Positions 12,346 to 22,479 of a stretch of 64,000 nt of DNA are shown here, one piece after another (within the stretch, counting starts at the first letter, position 1; each line of letters begins with the position of its first letter). The position numbers and the translations under genes are program-made. The stretch spans positions 496,001 to 560,000 of the forward strand of contig JAZGTN010000223.1 of NCBI GenBank assembly GCA_037783415.1, in the 5' to 3' direction. Source of the DNA: Leptasterias polaris (Eukaryota; Echinodermata; Asteroidea; Forcipulatida; Asteriidae). Below the pieces are notes generated by a model that was not told the origin of the DNA, did no database searches, and was given only the letters and a program-made list of their open reading frames with translations.

Positions 12346-12979
12346 GGGTACACCACTAAATAGGCCAAAAGTCATGCGAAAAACTGGCTATCATATTTCT
12401 AGGCCCTCAAATTCTTTGGAATAATAACGGGTTTTGGGGTTTTTTTTGGGGGGGGGGGTCATGCAATTAATATATTAATATATTGTGTAATTAGGGGCCT
12501 ATAACGATTTATCACAACCTCAAATTCTTTGGAATAATAACGGGTTTTTGGGGGGTTTTTTGGGGGGGGGGGGGTCATGCAATTAATATATTAATATATT
12601 GTGTAATTAGGGGCCTATAACGATTTATCACAACCTGGGGGCTCTTTGCTTCAACTTTTTAGGAGACGTGATAAATTTAGGCTTTAAAGTTGGTCCTATT
12701 TGGCTTGGGAAGTGGAAAAGTGCTCATGTAAACTTGCAGCGGTTTAGGAAAAAAGCACATTTGGCTTTTTTCTGGGGTGATTAGCAAAAATTCCAAAAAG
12801 CTGACCTGCCAAAAATTGAAAAGAAATCTGAAGTTTAATTAGTTGTTCGAAAATATATTTGATTGGTTTTCAAGAGGCCTAGATACTTTAAATATTTTTT
12901 GACTATTTTTGAATATTTAGCACTAGCATTGGTTGCTAGCTATGGGAGTTTAGCAACTTTTAGAGCTGTTTAGCGCCCT
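12346..12979 (+). mobile_element. 480-bp element, diverged copy 3 with internal duplication
   Basis: Starts GGGTACACCACTAAATA and ends TTTAGCGCCCTCCC, matching the ends of the copies at 566 and 4680. The interior follows the same order (TCATGCAATTAATA, ATTTATCACAACCTGGGGG, GCTGACCTGCCAAAAATTGA). A 113-bp segment beginning CTCAAATTCTTTGGAATAA at 12406 is repeated at 12519. It is much more diverged than copies 1 and 2, so the family has been active over a long time. Confidence 0.65.
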
Positions 12980-14026
12980 CCCGTGTGAAAAAATTGAGAT
13001 GCAAAACACTGGGTTGAATTTCCGCCAAATTGCATATTCATGATAATGTCAACCCACTTCTGAATATTCAAATCACACTGTTTATTTGGGAAATAATGCG
13101 AACACAGGGTAAGAAAACCTCCATGCATGATCCAACCGTAAAAAAAGTGTCAGTGGACAGTTTACTAAGCCGCTTAATACTTACCCAAAGCATTTACGTG
13201 ACAAAATATGACGGGGTTGAACTTTAGTTTAGTTTAATACAGTAAATAGTATTGGCTCAAAAATAAACACAACATTACGACTGCAGAAGACTAATCAAAA
13301 TTTGCGCATGCGTATTTTAATCACAACCACCGTGGTTTAGCTTCATACGTCGTGTTGGTTATATGCCTCCAAAATCCATTACTATTATTACATGTTTCTA
13401 GGCCTATGTAGTTACCCCTGCTGTGCGCGGTGTGCCATGGTTGTGTCAAACTGATGTCATTTTACCTTAATTCCTTGGTTTAACTTTATACTTGTAGTGT
13501 TGTAAGTATGCAAACAATTATTAAAAGTTGATGAACATTGAAACTGTCACACCACTTACTTACATGACTTGACAATTAACATCATGTATTTTTATTTGGC
13601 GCCTCCGATCCGACCGCCGGTCGACGACCCGATATTATAACTACTTCGTTCTAGAAACTAAGTATAACTTATTATAAGGCTCCCCCGTGAGCCTTTATAT
13701 AGGGGTCTAACATTTTGTGCCTCCGGAACGCTATACGTTTTCAAAATGGTCGTTGATAGGTGAACATTTACTCCTAGATTTATGAGGTTCGATCCGCTAT
13801 CGTCTCCACGAACCTCGAAATCCTATTCGAAACTTTTTCTCCTTCACGTTTCTGCACCTACAGTTATTTTCCCAAACCGGATCTGGCCAAAATTAGGCTC
13901 TATGTGTTCTTTGTTCTCACAGTGAGCTCGGCGCGGGTCTAGAAAATCCACTCCGCAAAACAAAAGTTGCAAAAAATGATAAATTCTCATCGTTTTCAGA
14001 ATCCTCGCCTTCCGATAATTTTTCAG
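12980..14026. other. non-coding stretch, no gene seen
   Basis: No supported exon. A short palindrome GAGGTTCG...CGAACCTC lies near 13784-13818; it does not fit a tRNA cloverleaf. Confidence 0.35.
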
Positions 14027-14166
14027 CTGGTAATGCTGCGCGCTACGCTGGTAACAAATCCAACGGTTCACGTATACAATCATAGGCGCAATGCTGGTCC
14101 ACACAACCAATGTTCTGTACGTGAATCGTTGATAATCGTTACCAGCGTAGCGCGCAGCATTACCAG
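14027..14166. mobile_element. 140-bp fold-back element
   Basis: A 29-bp perfect inverted repeat occupies 14027-14055 (starting CTGGTAATGCTGCGCG) and 14138-14166. Inside it a second pair, CAACGGTTCACGTA / TACGTGAATCGTTG, matches with one mismatch, so almost the whole segment can fold into one hairpin. Probably a MITE or the hairpin end of a larger repeat that continues to about 14435. Confidence 0.65.
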
Positions 14167-14237
14167 GAGGAAAATTTCAACGGCGGCCATATTGTAATGG
14201 TGAGTGTTATGAGACCGATGTTAAAAGAGAGCCATTA

Positions 14238-14283
14238 CAGCCCAACAAGGTGGGCTAGCAGCGCCCTAGCCCACATTGTTGGG
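14238..14283. repeat. hairpin next to repeat body
   Basis: GCCCAACAAGGTGGGCTAG pairs with CTAGCCCACATTGTTGGGC across a short loop, giving a stem of about 18 bp with few mismatches. It sits between the 140-bp fold-back and the dispersed repeat at 14284-14435. Confidence 0.55.
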
Positions 14284-14435
14284 CTTAGCCCCAATTTAGG
14301 GCCAATCGACTCTGTATCCTTGGCCCTAGCACTTTTGCAAACCTATGTTTGTGCCCCATTGAGATTTTTAATCCGCAAAGATCTGGATCATGAAACTTAC
14401 CGATTGAATGCTACTATTTTTGTAAATAGCCGGAC
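14284..14435 (+). repeat. dispersed repeat, copy 1
   Basis: Shares an ordered set of motifs with 18512-18655: AGCCC(C)AA, GGCCAATC, CTGTATCCT, GGATCATGAAACTTACCGAT, GAATGCTACT and GTAAATAGCC. Both copies are preceded by a fold-back segment, so each may be the body of one element of 0.35-0.4 kb. The pair brackets the LINE at 14440-18176. Confidence 0.5.
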
Positions 14436-14439
14436 TGCT

Positions 14440-15060
14440 TGAATTTGTTGAAAAAACATCACAGATTTTTGGGGATTGCTTTTCGAGTCTCCCATAGACA
14501 GTGTAGTTGTTTCTTGGATTGTTGCTAGCGTTGAACTTGAGAAGCCAAACTTCAGACCAATTTTGTAATTTGTCAATATCGTCTTGTAATTTTGATGCAT
14601 CGTCTAGTGAACTGTTTGAAGTGAAGATCTTGGTGTCGTCAGCACACAGTTGGATACTGGATTTCACATGTTTGGGAAGGTCATTGATGTAGAGGATAAA
14701 AAGTAATGGACCCAGCACAGATCCCTGTGGAACCCCGCTCTTGATGAGGTGGTATTTCTTACTGTGACTGTTTGTGTTCTCCCTGTTACAGTGTTTAGTG
14801 TTAGTGTTCCTTCAATCCGGTTCAACACTTTCCCTTCATACCCGTATGCCTTCAGTTAACTTAGTAACTGTTTATGAGGTACAGAATCAAACGCCTTCTG
14901 GTAATCAAGAAAGATGACATCAACTCCGTCTCCCTGGTCTAACTTGTCTGTTATCTCCTCAGTGTTTCGAGCAGCTTTGGGCATGATTTCCCTGGTGTGA
15001 ATCCGTGTTGGCTTTCTGACATCAAGTTGTCCTAGTACTGTTTAGTCCTTCTGTGTCTCT
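14440..15060 (-). pseudogene. LINE reverse transcriptase fragment
   Basis: On the minus strand the segment reads TPGKS-like and EEITDKLDQGDGVDVIFLDY, then QKAFDSVPH with a catalytic aspartate of RT motif A, a stop codon within the following helix, then LGPLLFILYINDLP and ADDTKIF (motif C). The residue before ADD is Cys where Tyr or Phe is usual. At least one frameshift separates the two halves near 14720-14740. The enzyme would copy LINE RNA at a nicked chromosomal target. Confidence 0.75.
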
Positions 15061-15075
15061 TGTAAAGACTGTATA

Positions 15076-15788
15076 GACTGTGCAAGTCTCGCGCGTATCC
15101 CAACGAGAAAACCCGTCAAACGAAGAACATTTTTATTTCTGAAATCAAATCTTTGTTTTAAATTATATCTCATGACAAAATCTGAACAACAAAAATAAAT
15201 AATTACAATTTTATGAAATAAGTTTTAGCTTTTGAAAAAAATACACAAAAGTGTGTTAATTATTATTGAAAAAAAATTAAAACTCTGGGACAAGGATGCT
15301 TTGTTGATGTTAACTTTTCAGAAACCCTTTACGCGGATTCGTGATGGTCAAACGGGTTTTAAAATGACCCGTAATACGGGTTTATCGCAGTTTAAAGAGG
15401 ATGCTGACGCTTCAACAACCATAGACTGCAATGAAAGGGTTCGCTTTGCAATTACAGCATCTGGCGATTATAATCGCGCATCCAAAACAAGCGTTTACAT
15501 AAGTTTTATGATCGGAGGCGAGCACAAAATTCTTAATTTTTTGCAATAACCGGAAGCTGAGGTCAAGGTTAATTCTCGGGTTTTCTTCGTTATATTGTTG
15601 AATTGGTTTTACTTTCATATTTTGTTATCACTTAGTGTTATATTCCCTACAACATGTATAATTTTCTAGGTCATAAACTACGTTAAATTAAAATAATTGA
15701 CGAAACAACATCTCGCCCACGTAAAACTCCATATGGTTGGGACCACTATGGTCCCGGAAGTTCGAATGCGCGCGAGACTTGCACAGTC
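15076..15788 (-). mobile_element. 713-bp TA-flanked DNA element, copy 1
   Basis: Ends are GACTGTGCAAGTCTCGCGCG and its complement, flanked on both sides by TA, a Tc1/mariner-type signature. A second copy, in the opposite orientation and roughly 95% identical by eye, is at 48184-48884. Both sit inside LINE sequence. A palindrome GGGACCATAGTGGTCCC lies near the end at about 15738-15760. The only shared reading frame is about 68 codons long; there is no transposase, so movement must depend on another element. Confidence 0.8.
15412..15618 (-). CDS. small ORF inside the TA-flanked element
   Basis: A 68-codon frame beginning MKVKPIQQYNEENPRI and containing a Cys-rich stretch ACFGCAII...CCNCKANPF. 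The copy at 48353-48580 keeps the same first 62 codons with one amino-acid change (Asn/Lys). Of the five base differences I count in that span, four are silent; three of these are CpG-type changes, so the pattern may reflect CpG decay rather than selection. After codon 62 a one-base difference changes the ending. No known family is recognised and a coding role is unproven. Confidence 0.25.
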   Translation of the reverse strand: MKVKPIQQYNEENPRINLDLSFRLLQKIKNFVLASDHKTYVNACFGCAIIIARCCNCKANPFIAVYGC

Positions 15789-15799
15789 TATTTAGTCTT

Positions 15800-16650
15800 T
15801 ATTGCCTTCTTGGCTCTAGAACTAGAACACAACCAAGGTGATTTGTGTCTCCTCTTATAGTCTTTTTGAATGGAACATGGTCGTGGACTGCATGCTTTGT
15901 CGTACACACCTTTTAGTGTCTGCCAAGCTTCTTCACTGCCTTCTTGTTCCATGTCTTTATACCAATCTACCTGTCTGAAAACTTGGTTCATTGCTTCATA
16001 CATGTAGTTTCCTTTCCTGTTAGGTTCTCAACCGTAAACTCCTCGTTTTTAAATATCAGGTCTATAGTTGATGGTATTTGTCCTTGTCTATGTATGTATA
16101 CATGTAGTTGGTATTTCCATGCTGTGTTAAGGTAAAGATCCTAGGTGATTTCGTAGAATATGGTTGCTGGGTGTGTTTCACCCGCACTGACATATCCCCC
16201 AGTCCAATTCACCTCTCGGAAGTTAAAGTCGCCAAAAATTAGTAAATAGCCGGACTTGATATTTTCCAGTCTTTTCAGCTGCTGGAAAAATTTGTCATTG
16301 TTTTCTTGGCTGCTGTTTGGGCTGCGATAGTAGAGTCCAATCAGTAGATCATCTGGCTGGTTCAGCTTTATCTGACACCATAACAAGCTTTCAAATTTGA
16401 TGTCAGTCATTGGTTGGCATGGGAGGGTAGCTTGAAGCGACTCATGTATACAACAGTACTATACTCCCCCCGATGACGAAAGCTTATATTCTCTGAAGAG
16501 AGTGTATCCTTCGGTAGCTATCTCGCTGTCTAAAACTGTTTCATTGCACCATGACTCTGTGACACCAATTATTTTTGGTTTCCACATGTCAATAATTGCT
16601 AAAAATTCACCTCTCTTATAATGCAGTTAGCATTAGTGTAGTAACAGCTT
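15800..16650 (-). pseudogene. LINE endonuclease (EEP) fragment
   Basis: Minus-strand translation gives KPKIIGVTESWCNETV, GGV, LLIGLYYRSPNS, YLLIFGDFNFREVNW (the GDFN motif of AP-endonuclease-like LINE enzymes) and IPSTIDLIF near 16060. The order and spacing fit the endonuclease of a CR1-type LINE, which nicks target DNA. Stops and frame changes occur, for instance the stop ending the frame at 16141. Confidence 0.75.
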
Positions 16651-17209
16651 AAATGTAGAAAGTTGGCTTTTCCTCCTTCTTTGCTGTTTTAGTAGTCTTG
16701 GTGCTCTGGTCGTCATATATTTCATTACGTTCCTTAATATTAGTTCTCTTGTGTACAGTCTGCTCTGTTGGCTTCTGCTTGTCATTGTCAGTACAATTAG
16801 CTGGTGGTGCGTCTGTGTAGTGTGCTGCAGTGGACTCCTTTGACCTCTGCTTGTACGTATCCCTTCTCTTTGCAGGGGGCTAACTTGGCATCTGCAGGGG
16901 ATTAGAAGTACACTTAGGGTGCATTGCTGGTGTTTCACTTGACATATGAGCAAATTGTTTTCCCATGTCTACGTTGAGTCTACTTGACTTCTGCAGGGAT
17001 TTTTTATGAAGCACTGAAGAAGACTCAATTGGCTTCTCTTGAAACTTGTGTGCGCTTGCAGATACACAGGGCTCACTTGGCATCTGTTTTTTGCTTGCTG
17101 TGCTGGTGAAGTGCAGTGTTTCATTACTAATCTCTGTTCCCATCGTTTGATCCCGTTTGGGTATTGGGATCTCTCCTTTGGCCTCGAAAGGAACTTCTGT
17201 TAGCTTCTA

Positions 17210-18176
17210 TTATCTTGCCATTTCTAATCTACCTCTTCACCTTGTTGTCGTCTTGATTTCAGTTCCTCTCTCAGTTTCTTACTGGCTTGTCTCTCCTTAG
17301 GTGTTAGATCAGGAGTTATAAATATCCTTGATAATTCATCGTTCTCTGATCTTCGTAAGTTTCTGGCTTGAGACAGGACTTTTTCTTTGTCTCAGTTTCT
17401 TTGTCTCAGTTTCTTTGTCTCAGTTTCTTTGTCTCAGTTTCTTTGTCTCAGTTTCTTTGTCTCAGTTTCTTTGTCTCAGTTTCTTTGTCTCAGTTTCTTT
17501 GTCTCAGTTTCTTTGTCTCAGTTTCTTTGTCTCAGTTTCTTTGTCTCAGTTTCTTTGTCTCAGTTTCTTTGTCTCTGTTTCTTTGTCTCAGTTTCTTTGT
17601 TTCTTTGTCTCAGTTTCTTTGTCTCAGTTTCTTTGTCTCAGTTTCTTTGTCTCAGTTTCTTTGTCTCAGTTTCTTTGTCTCAGTTTCTTTGTCTCAGTTT
17701 CTTTGTCTCAGTTTCTTTGTCTCAGTTTCTTTGTCTCAGTTTCTTTGTCTCAGTACTGTCAACGGTTACCTTTAAAAGTAGGCATGGCTTGTCACCAACT
17801 TTCTTTCCTAGCCTGACAGGTTTCATGGTCTCTAATGTCTGCGTGTTCTCAATACCCAGGAAACTCAGTATGTCATCTACACTGTACCTTGCTTACATCG
17901 TGCTGTTTTCTGTCGTCAGCTTCATCATTATCGGATTCTGGGATATTGTGGAATAGTACATTACTGTTTACATTCCCTTTTCTCTCTGTCCTTCTGTTTA
18001 TCCATGTATTGGTTGAACTCTGTCTCCACTACTAAATCTAAGTTGTCTTCCCGTTTAGCCATCATCTCAGCCATTTTATTCATTGTCTTGGCTACATGGT
18101 CAAGTTTTTTAATAACCTCTGACAAACTGGTAATCTCTGGCTGGCGAATCAAAAAAGGCCTCCGAAAATGCAACAT
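17210..18176 (-). pseudogene. LINE ORF1 remnant
   Basis: The segment 18176-17961 encodes a heptad-like coiled coil (SLSEVIKKLDHVAKTMNKMA). The segment below it carries DDILSFLGIENTQT and RLGKK, then the 14-bp minisatellite, then SQARNLRRSENDELSRIF and KERQASKKLREELKSRR. These are characteristic of the ORF1 RNA-binding protein of CR1-like LINEs. The minisatellite unit is not a multiple of three and brings stop codons on this strand, so ORF1 is broken. Confidence 0.65.
17381..17756. repeat. 14-bp minisatellite inside LINE ORF1
   Basis: About 27 copies of TCTCAGTTTCTTTG, almost without variation apart from one TCTCTG unit and one shortened unit near 17600. It has expanded from a sequence in LINE ORF1, since ORF1 translation resumes on both sides. 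Open frames on the + strand through the array are a by-product of the repeat. Confidence 0.95.
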
Positions 18177-18289
18177 CAGGCATTTAATTGTACTCGCATT
18201 GTCACGATCATGTTTTGTGCTCCAAATTGCCGCCTCACCGCGTTGTCGTCGCGATGCATTCAGGGTAGTGGATTAAATCAGCACCTGTT

Positions 18290-18500
18290 TAAAAAAGCAC
18301 TGGTTACCGGGCGCTGCGGCGAGTGCACACAGTATGAGCAATGTATTCTCGCCGGGGTTTTTTCAAAATGTTTACATCTTCGGTCTGCAAGGGTGCTTTA
18401 CTAATTTTGACATCTTCGGTTGTACGACCGAAGATGTCAAATGACCGAAGATGTAAAAATTTTGAAAAAAGGAAGGCATCGTCCCAGTTACCAGGGTTTA
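18290..18500. mobile_element. nested fold-back element
   Basis: Inner hairpin: TTTGACATCTTCGGT (about 18406-18420) against ACCGAAGATGTCAAA (18427-18441). Outer arms: TTTTTTCAAAATGTTTACAT at about 18359 pairs with ATGTAAAAATTTTGAAAAAA ending near 18470. The ends, CACTGGTTACCGGG and CCCAGTTACCAGGG, are roughly complementary. It precedes copy 2 of the dispersed repeat as the 14027 fold-back precedes copy 1. Confidence 0.55.
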
Positions 18501-18511
18501 GATAGTGCCTA

Positions 18512-18655
18512 GCCCAATAAATAAGGCCAATCCATTCTGTATCCTCGACCCTACAATTGCAATCCTATTTTGGGGCTCGGTGTTATTTTTAATTGAGGAC
18601 GTTCTTGATCATGAACTTTACCGATCAAATGCTACTTCTGTAGATAGCCCTACAT
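18512..18655 (+). repeat. dispersed repeat, copy 2
   Basis: Homologous to 14284-14435 (shared GGCCAATC, CTGTATCCT, GATCATGAA, CTTTACCGATCAAATGCTAC and GTAGATAGCC). Direct orientation, on the other side of the LINE. Confidence 0.5.
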
Positions 18656-18798
18656 CCCCTACATGCATACTGCTGAATAAAAAAAACAAAAACATCATGG
18701 TTTTTTGTGGAAAATGGGGACCAGACTGATTTACTTGCGCGATTTAGATTTAGATGTGCACCCCATTACAAGTAAATTATTTCACAAAACCTTGACTA

Positions 18799-18990
18799 GG
18801 TTCATAGGTTCATAGGTTCATTTTATTTACCACAGTATCAACAACTAAAAAATACATTATCACTCAAGAGCGATCAGTTTAAAGAATACAATACAGTAAA
18901 GATATATCAAGATGAAAATAAATATGATACCGCAGAGAGGGATCCATTTTAGAAGCAGAGCTTGTAGGCAATGGTCCCTAAAGACATGCA
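18799..18990 (-). mobile_element. LINE 3' tail
   Basis: On the minus strand the segment ends in GGTAAATAAAATGAACCTATG followed by an ATGAACCT-type short tandem repeat, the usual form of a CR1/L2-type LINE 3' end. No protein part is attached. The remaining sequence in 18656-18798 holds nothing recognisable. Confidence 0.4.
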
Positions 18991-19079
18991 TTTGCATTGA
19001 GACACATATTAATTACACTTCGGCGAACCAAAAGGTCCGAGGGCGAGGCGAGTTCAAAAAATAGTAAAAATATATCTCA

Positions 19080-19330
19080 ATGCACATGCATGTAAACTCA
19101 ATTCACATGGTGTCACACTCTGTGTAGCATTTGTAGTTTTTAAAGACCTTTCCGATAATGTATAGATTGTAAAAATCCATTGTGTAGTTCATGAGTTATG
19201 ATTTTTTCAAATATTAAACTTCAATTTAATGTATAGTTCAACACCTGATGAACGATGTCATCATGATGTCACAACAGCAGTGTCTTCTACTATTGAAAAT
19301 ATAATTATCCGTGTTAAGTTTGAAGGTTAA
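19080..19330 (+). repeat. dispersed repeat with palindromic GATGTCATCATGATGTCAC
   Basis: Shares TATGATTTTTTCAAATATTAA, CACCTGATGAACGATGTCATC, GTGTCTTCTAC and GTTAAGTTTGAAG-type motifs with 59200-59480 and 62370-62780. Part of the modular family that dominates the last 9 kb of the window. Confidence 0.5.
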
Positions 19331-19439
19331 ATGTGACATTGGGAAGCATTTCTTTGTTAGCATACAATAGCAGGGGAAAAGACGACAAAGTATTTAAAAC
19401 AAAATACATATTTTTAATAATTTTTTTTTTTTTAAACAG

Positions 19440-20118
19440 ATGTGACACTTGTTTTAAAGTGCAGAATTCAACAATGGTTTCCTTGAAGATGCATTCATCG
19501 CAATCAACTGTAACTTTATTCGTAAGAATATTACTTGTATTCTTAATTCATTCTGCTGACACAAAGTATTTGCAAGGACATGGGATGCAACTTGGCAAAC
19601 ATAAAGATCCCATTGGTCACATAGAAATACTCAAAGGGATTCCATCCTCAAGAGATTTCTGGGAGAACTATGCAACTCAGCGTAAGCCAGTCATTTTTAG
19701 AGGAGCAGCCCAACTGTCAAAAGGAATGCATCTTTGGACGGATGATTATTTAATGGACAATTTCGGGGATTTGAAGGTGAAGATCGAGTCAAAATCTGAG
19801 AAAGAGAACATTCCAACTGGAGTGAAAGGGCTTGGGCAGGATACCTTTGCAAACTTTTTAAGGAGTTATCAGGCAAGGAATGCATACATTGTCTCTCAAC
19901 TTCCTCAACAAATGACATCCGGAGTCTCAGTGCTACCTTTTCTCACCTGCGGTACCTTTGTGAAGCGGATTCTAGAGGCTAATTTGTGGATGAGTAGTGG
20001 TGGCACAAAAAGTCTACTACATAGAGATGCAGACAATGCCATCAATTGTCTCTATGCTGGAACAAAGGACTGGATCTTGATCCACCCCTCCTTTGAAAAT
20101 CACATCCCAATCGCTAAG
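19440..20118 (+). CDS. JmjC/cupin-like oxygenase gene, exon 1 (coding from 19474)
   Basis: First coding exon of a secreted or ER-resident JmjC-type 2-oxoglutarate/Fe(II) oxygenase. A strong acceptor, T tract plus AAACAG, ends at 19439, so a 5'-UTR exon lies upstream. I chose ATG 19474 (CAACAATGG, good start context); an in-frame ATG follows at 19489. The exon encodes 215 residues: a hydrophobic signal peptide (TLFVRILLVFLIH), then a cupin_8-like N-terminal part with KPVIFRGAA, then LLHRDADNAINCLY, where H183 and D185 form the HxD iron motif. GTAATG donor at 20119. The arrangement most resembles JMJD7/JMJD8-type proteins; a signal peptide recalls JMJD8. Substrate unknown: protein hydroxylation or demethylation are the family options. 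No frame damage seen in any exon. Confidence 0.8.
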
Positions 20119-20499
20119 GTAATGTGTACTTAACAAAAACAATGCCCCTTTTTAAGGAGATGTATATACAGTAATGTTTATTAAACAAAAATCAGTCGGC
20201 ACTTTTGTTACCTTCAACAAAAAAGTATGTACGATTCCAGGAATTTTGTATTGTGTTTACATTTAAACCACTTCACGTTGGATGACATGTTTTTCTGCAA
20301 GTATTTTTTGAATAGACTTACAGCGGAGGACGTTTTGTAACGCCCGGAACAACTTAGGATTTTCCATGTTTATATTTATCCAGACTTTCCAATGTGTACC
20401 GTGCACAGGCAGGCACCTCCTGCCATGATACTGTTCGTTTGGACCATTCAAAGAGCGACAACAGGTTCTTGAAGACATCTTGTAAAATCCGGAGTTTTA

Positions 20500-20521
20500 A
20501 CCCCCCCCCCCCCCCCCCCCG
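20500..20521. repeat. poly-C tract
   Basis: About 21 consecutive C residues, immediately before the 30-bp minisatellite. Confidence 0.9.
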
Positions 20522-20564
20522 ATTTGAGGCCCTCGTTCTTTTGTACAAATGTGGCACATAAAAA

Positions 20565-21215
20565 TGGACAAGCTGCCACCATTGTTTACGAACATGGACA
20601 GGCTGCCACTCTTGTTTACAAACATGGACAGGCTGCCACCATTGTTTACAAACATGGACAGGCTGCCAGTCCACCATTGTTTACAAGCATGGACAGGCTG
20701 CCACCATTGTTTACAAGCATGGACAGGCTGCCACCGTTATTTACAAACATGGACAGGCTGCCAGTCCACCATTGTTTACAAGCATGGACAGGCTGCCAGT
20801 CCACCATTGTTTACAAAGCATGGACAGGCTGCCACCATTGTTTACAAGCATGGACAGGCTGCCACCGTTATTTACAAACATGGACAGGCTGCCACCGTTA
20901 TTTACAAACATGGACAGGCTGCCACCATTGTTTACAAACATGGACAGGCTGCCAGTCCACCATTGTTTACAAGCATGGACAGGCTGCCACCATTGTTTAC
21001 AAGCATGGACAGGCTGCCACCGTTATTTACAAACATGGACAGGCTGCCACCATTGTTTACAAGCATGGACAGGCTGCCACCGTTATTTACAAACATGGAC
21101 AGGCTGCCAGTCCACCATTGTTTACAAGCATGGACAGGCTGCCACCGTTATTTACAAACATGGACAGGCTGCCACCGTTGTTTACAAACATGGACAGGCT
21201 GCCACCAATGTTTGT
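20565..21215. repeat. 30-bp minisatellite
   Basis: About 21 tandem copies of a unit reading ACATGGACAGGCTGCCACCA plus TTGTTTACAA (30 bp). Variants include GTTATTTACAAA, AAGCATGG and a 36-bp unit with CCAGTCCACC. It is open in all forward frames, which produces artefactual repetitive frames. Unrelated in sequence to the 5930-8170 array although the period is the same. Confidence 0.95.
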
Positions 21216-22479
21216 CATATATTTGGCACAAGGTGAGGTACATGTACATGTAAGTGTTCCGAGATTCCAGCATACATGTACATGTACCATTGCAGATTTT
21301 CAGCCTTGACTCATGGCGCGGAATTTGATGTGACACTATTTTTAGAGTAGTCTTGTGCATAAACTCACAATGAATATTTTGGCGCGGAACCATACTAACA
21401 TTTCCAAGTCCCAACCGTCATTGTGCATGTTTGGCAAAATCAAAAAAGTTGTTGGCCAAAAAAAGTTGCCCCAAAAATTGCTGCCCCCATAAAAGTCTCA
21501 GCCCCCCAAAATTAGTTGCCATAAAAACCAAAAGGTGCTGCAACACTATTTTTAGATGGTCTGATTCTGAAAACAAAGTCCCAATGATAATGTTAGTGTG
21601 GAACAGACAATTATTTCTCAAGGTAAAGTCCCCCCATGTCCAGTGCCGTTCCAGCTTTATAATGTTTACTGAAAGAAAGCCGGTTACATGTAGCTTGGGT
21701 GGTTCCATAACAATTTCGGACTCAGTTCTGGTTCTGGAAAAAGACCTGGTTCTGAGTTGGACCCAGTTCCATTAAAGTCAATTAAAAACATTTAAGCATT
21801 CAGGGTCTCGAGCCCTCACACAAAATTGAGCCGATTTATTTTAACTGGAAATGCCCAACAGGTTAAGCTGACACGGTCACCGAGCACCAATTCTCCTTTC
21901 ATTGCTTCAAACAAACAAGTCTGTGCCACATAAGCCCAGCAACAGAATGGCTAATTGTAATAGATATTCATCAACAGCCAATCACAAGCTGACTGATCAG
22001 CTTGGACTTTGGACCCCCCAAAAGAGTATAAAAAGTGTACACGTGTGTGTTGTATGATGTGCAGGGGACTGTGGTACATGTACATATCAGCCACAATGGA
22101 GCCACATGCGATATTTGATACTCCTTATGTAGGACTGAAGGTAGTAGTACACAATGGTCTAAAAAAAAAAAAAATGGAACTGCTGACCGATAGACACTTC
22201 AAAAATAAATTAGCTGCAGAAATAAATCACCAATGGAATCCTTTTCTGATCCCTGACTGTCGTTGATGAACAACTTACATGTACATGTATTTATTTCTGG
22301 TTCCTGGTTTAAATCCTCTGTTTGTTTCTTTGGATTCTCTGTAGCTCACTTTGTTAGCTGTTCCGACCTGTCGGAACTGGTATTGTTTTCGTCGAGATTT
22401 TTATTACATTTCTTATACTTGTTTCCGCCTAAATCCCATAGCATTGCACACGTTTTTTGTATACAGCTAATATCCTAGA
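21216..22479. other. intronic sequence, no gene seen
   Basis: Several TACATGTA runs (21238-21250, 21270-21290, 22075-22085, 22278-22290). An open frame at 21431-21775 has no recognisable domain and biased composition, so I do not call it. Confidence 0.35.

Larger units (their letters stand above)
14440..18176 (-). mobile_element. CR1-like LINE, inactivated and interrupted
   Basis: Read on the minus strand, the parts occur in LINE order: an ORF1-like coiled-coil segment (18176-17961), ORF1 middle and C-terminal segments (17955-17757 and 17375-17210) split by a 14-bp minisatellite, a linker, an endonuclease region (about 16650-15950), a linker, and a reverse transcriptase region (about 15060-14440). 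A 713-bp DNA element at 15076-15788 is inserted before the RT region. ORF1 phrases such as DDILSFLGIENTQT, LSRIFITPDLTPKERQASKK and the endonuclease start YTNA fit CR1-clade LINEs from memory. Frameshifts, stops and insertions make it inactive. It is truncated in the RT region after the FADD-type motif, shortly before the flanking repeat. Confidence 0.75.

Noticed and set aside
13784..13818. tRNA-like GGTTCGATCC motif
   Set aside because: No cloverleaf can be drawn; the motif is part of a short palindrome. No tRNA or rRNA gene was found anywhere in the window.
17328..17956. Open frames rich in FVSVSLSQ through the 14-bp array on the + strand
   Set aside because: Repeat artefact; the meaningful frame is LINE ORF1 on the minus strand.
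20524..21309. Open frames of 150-260 codons through the 30-bp minisatellite
   Set aside because: Same artefact; all three frames are open.
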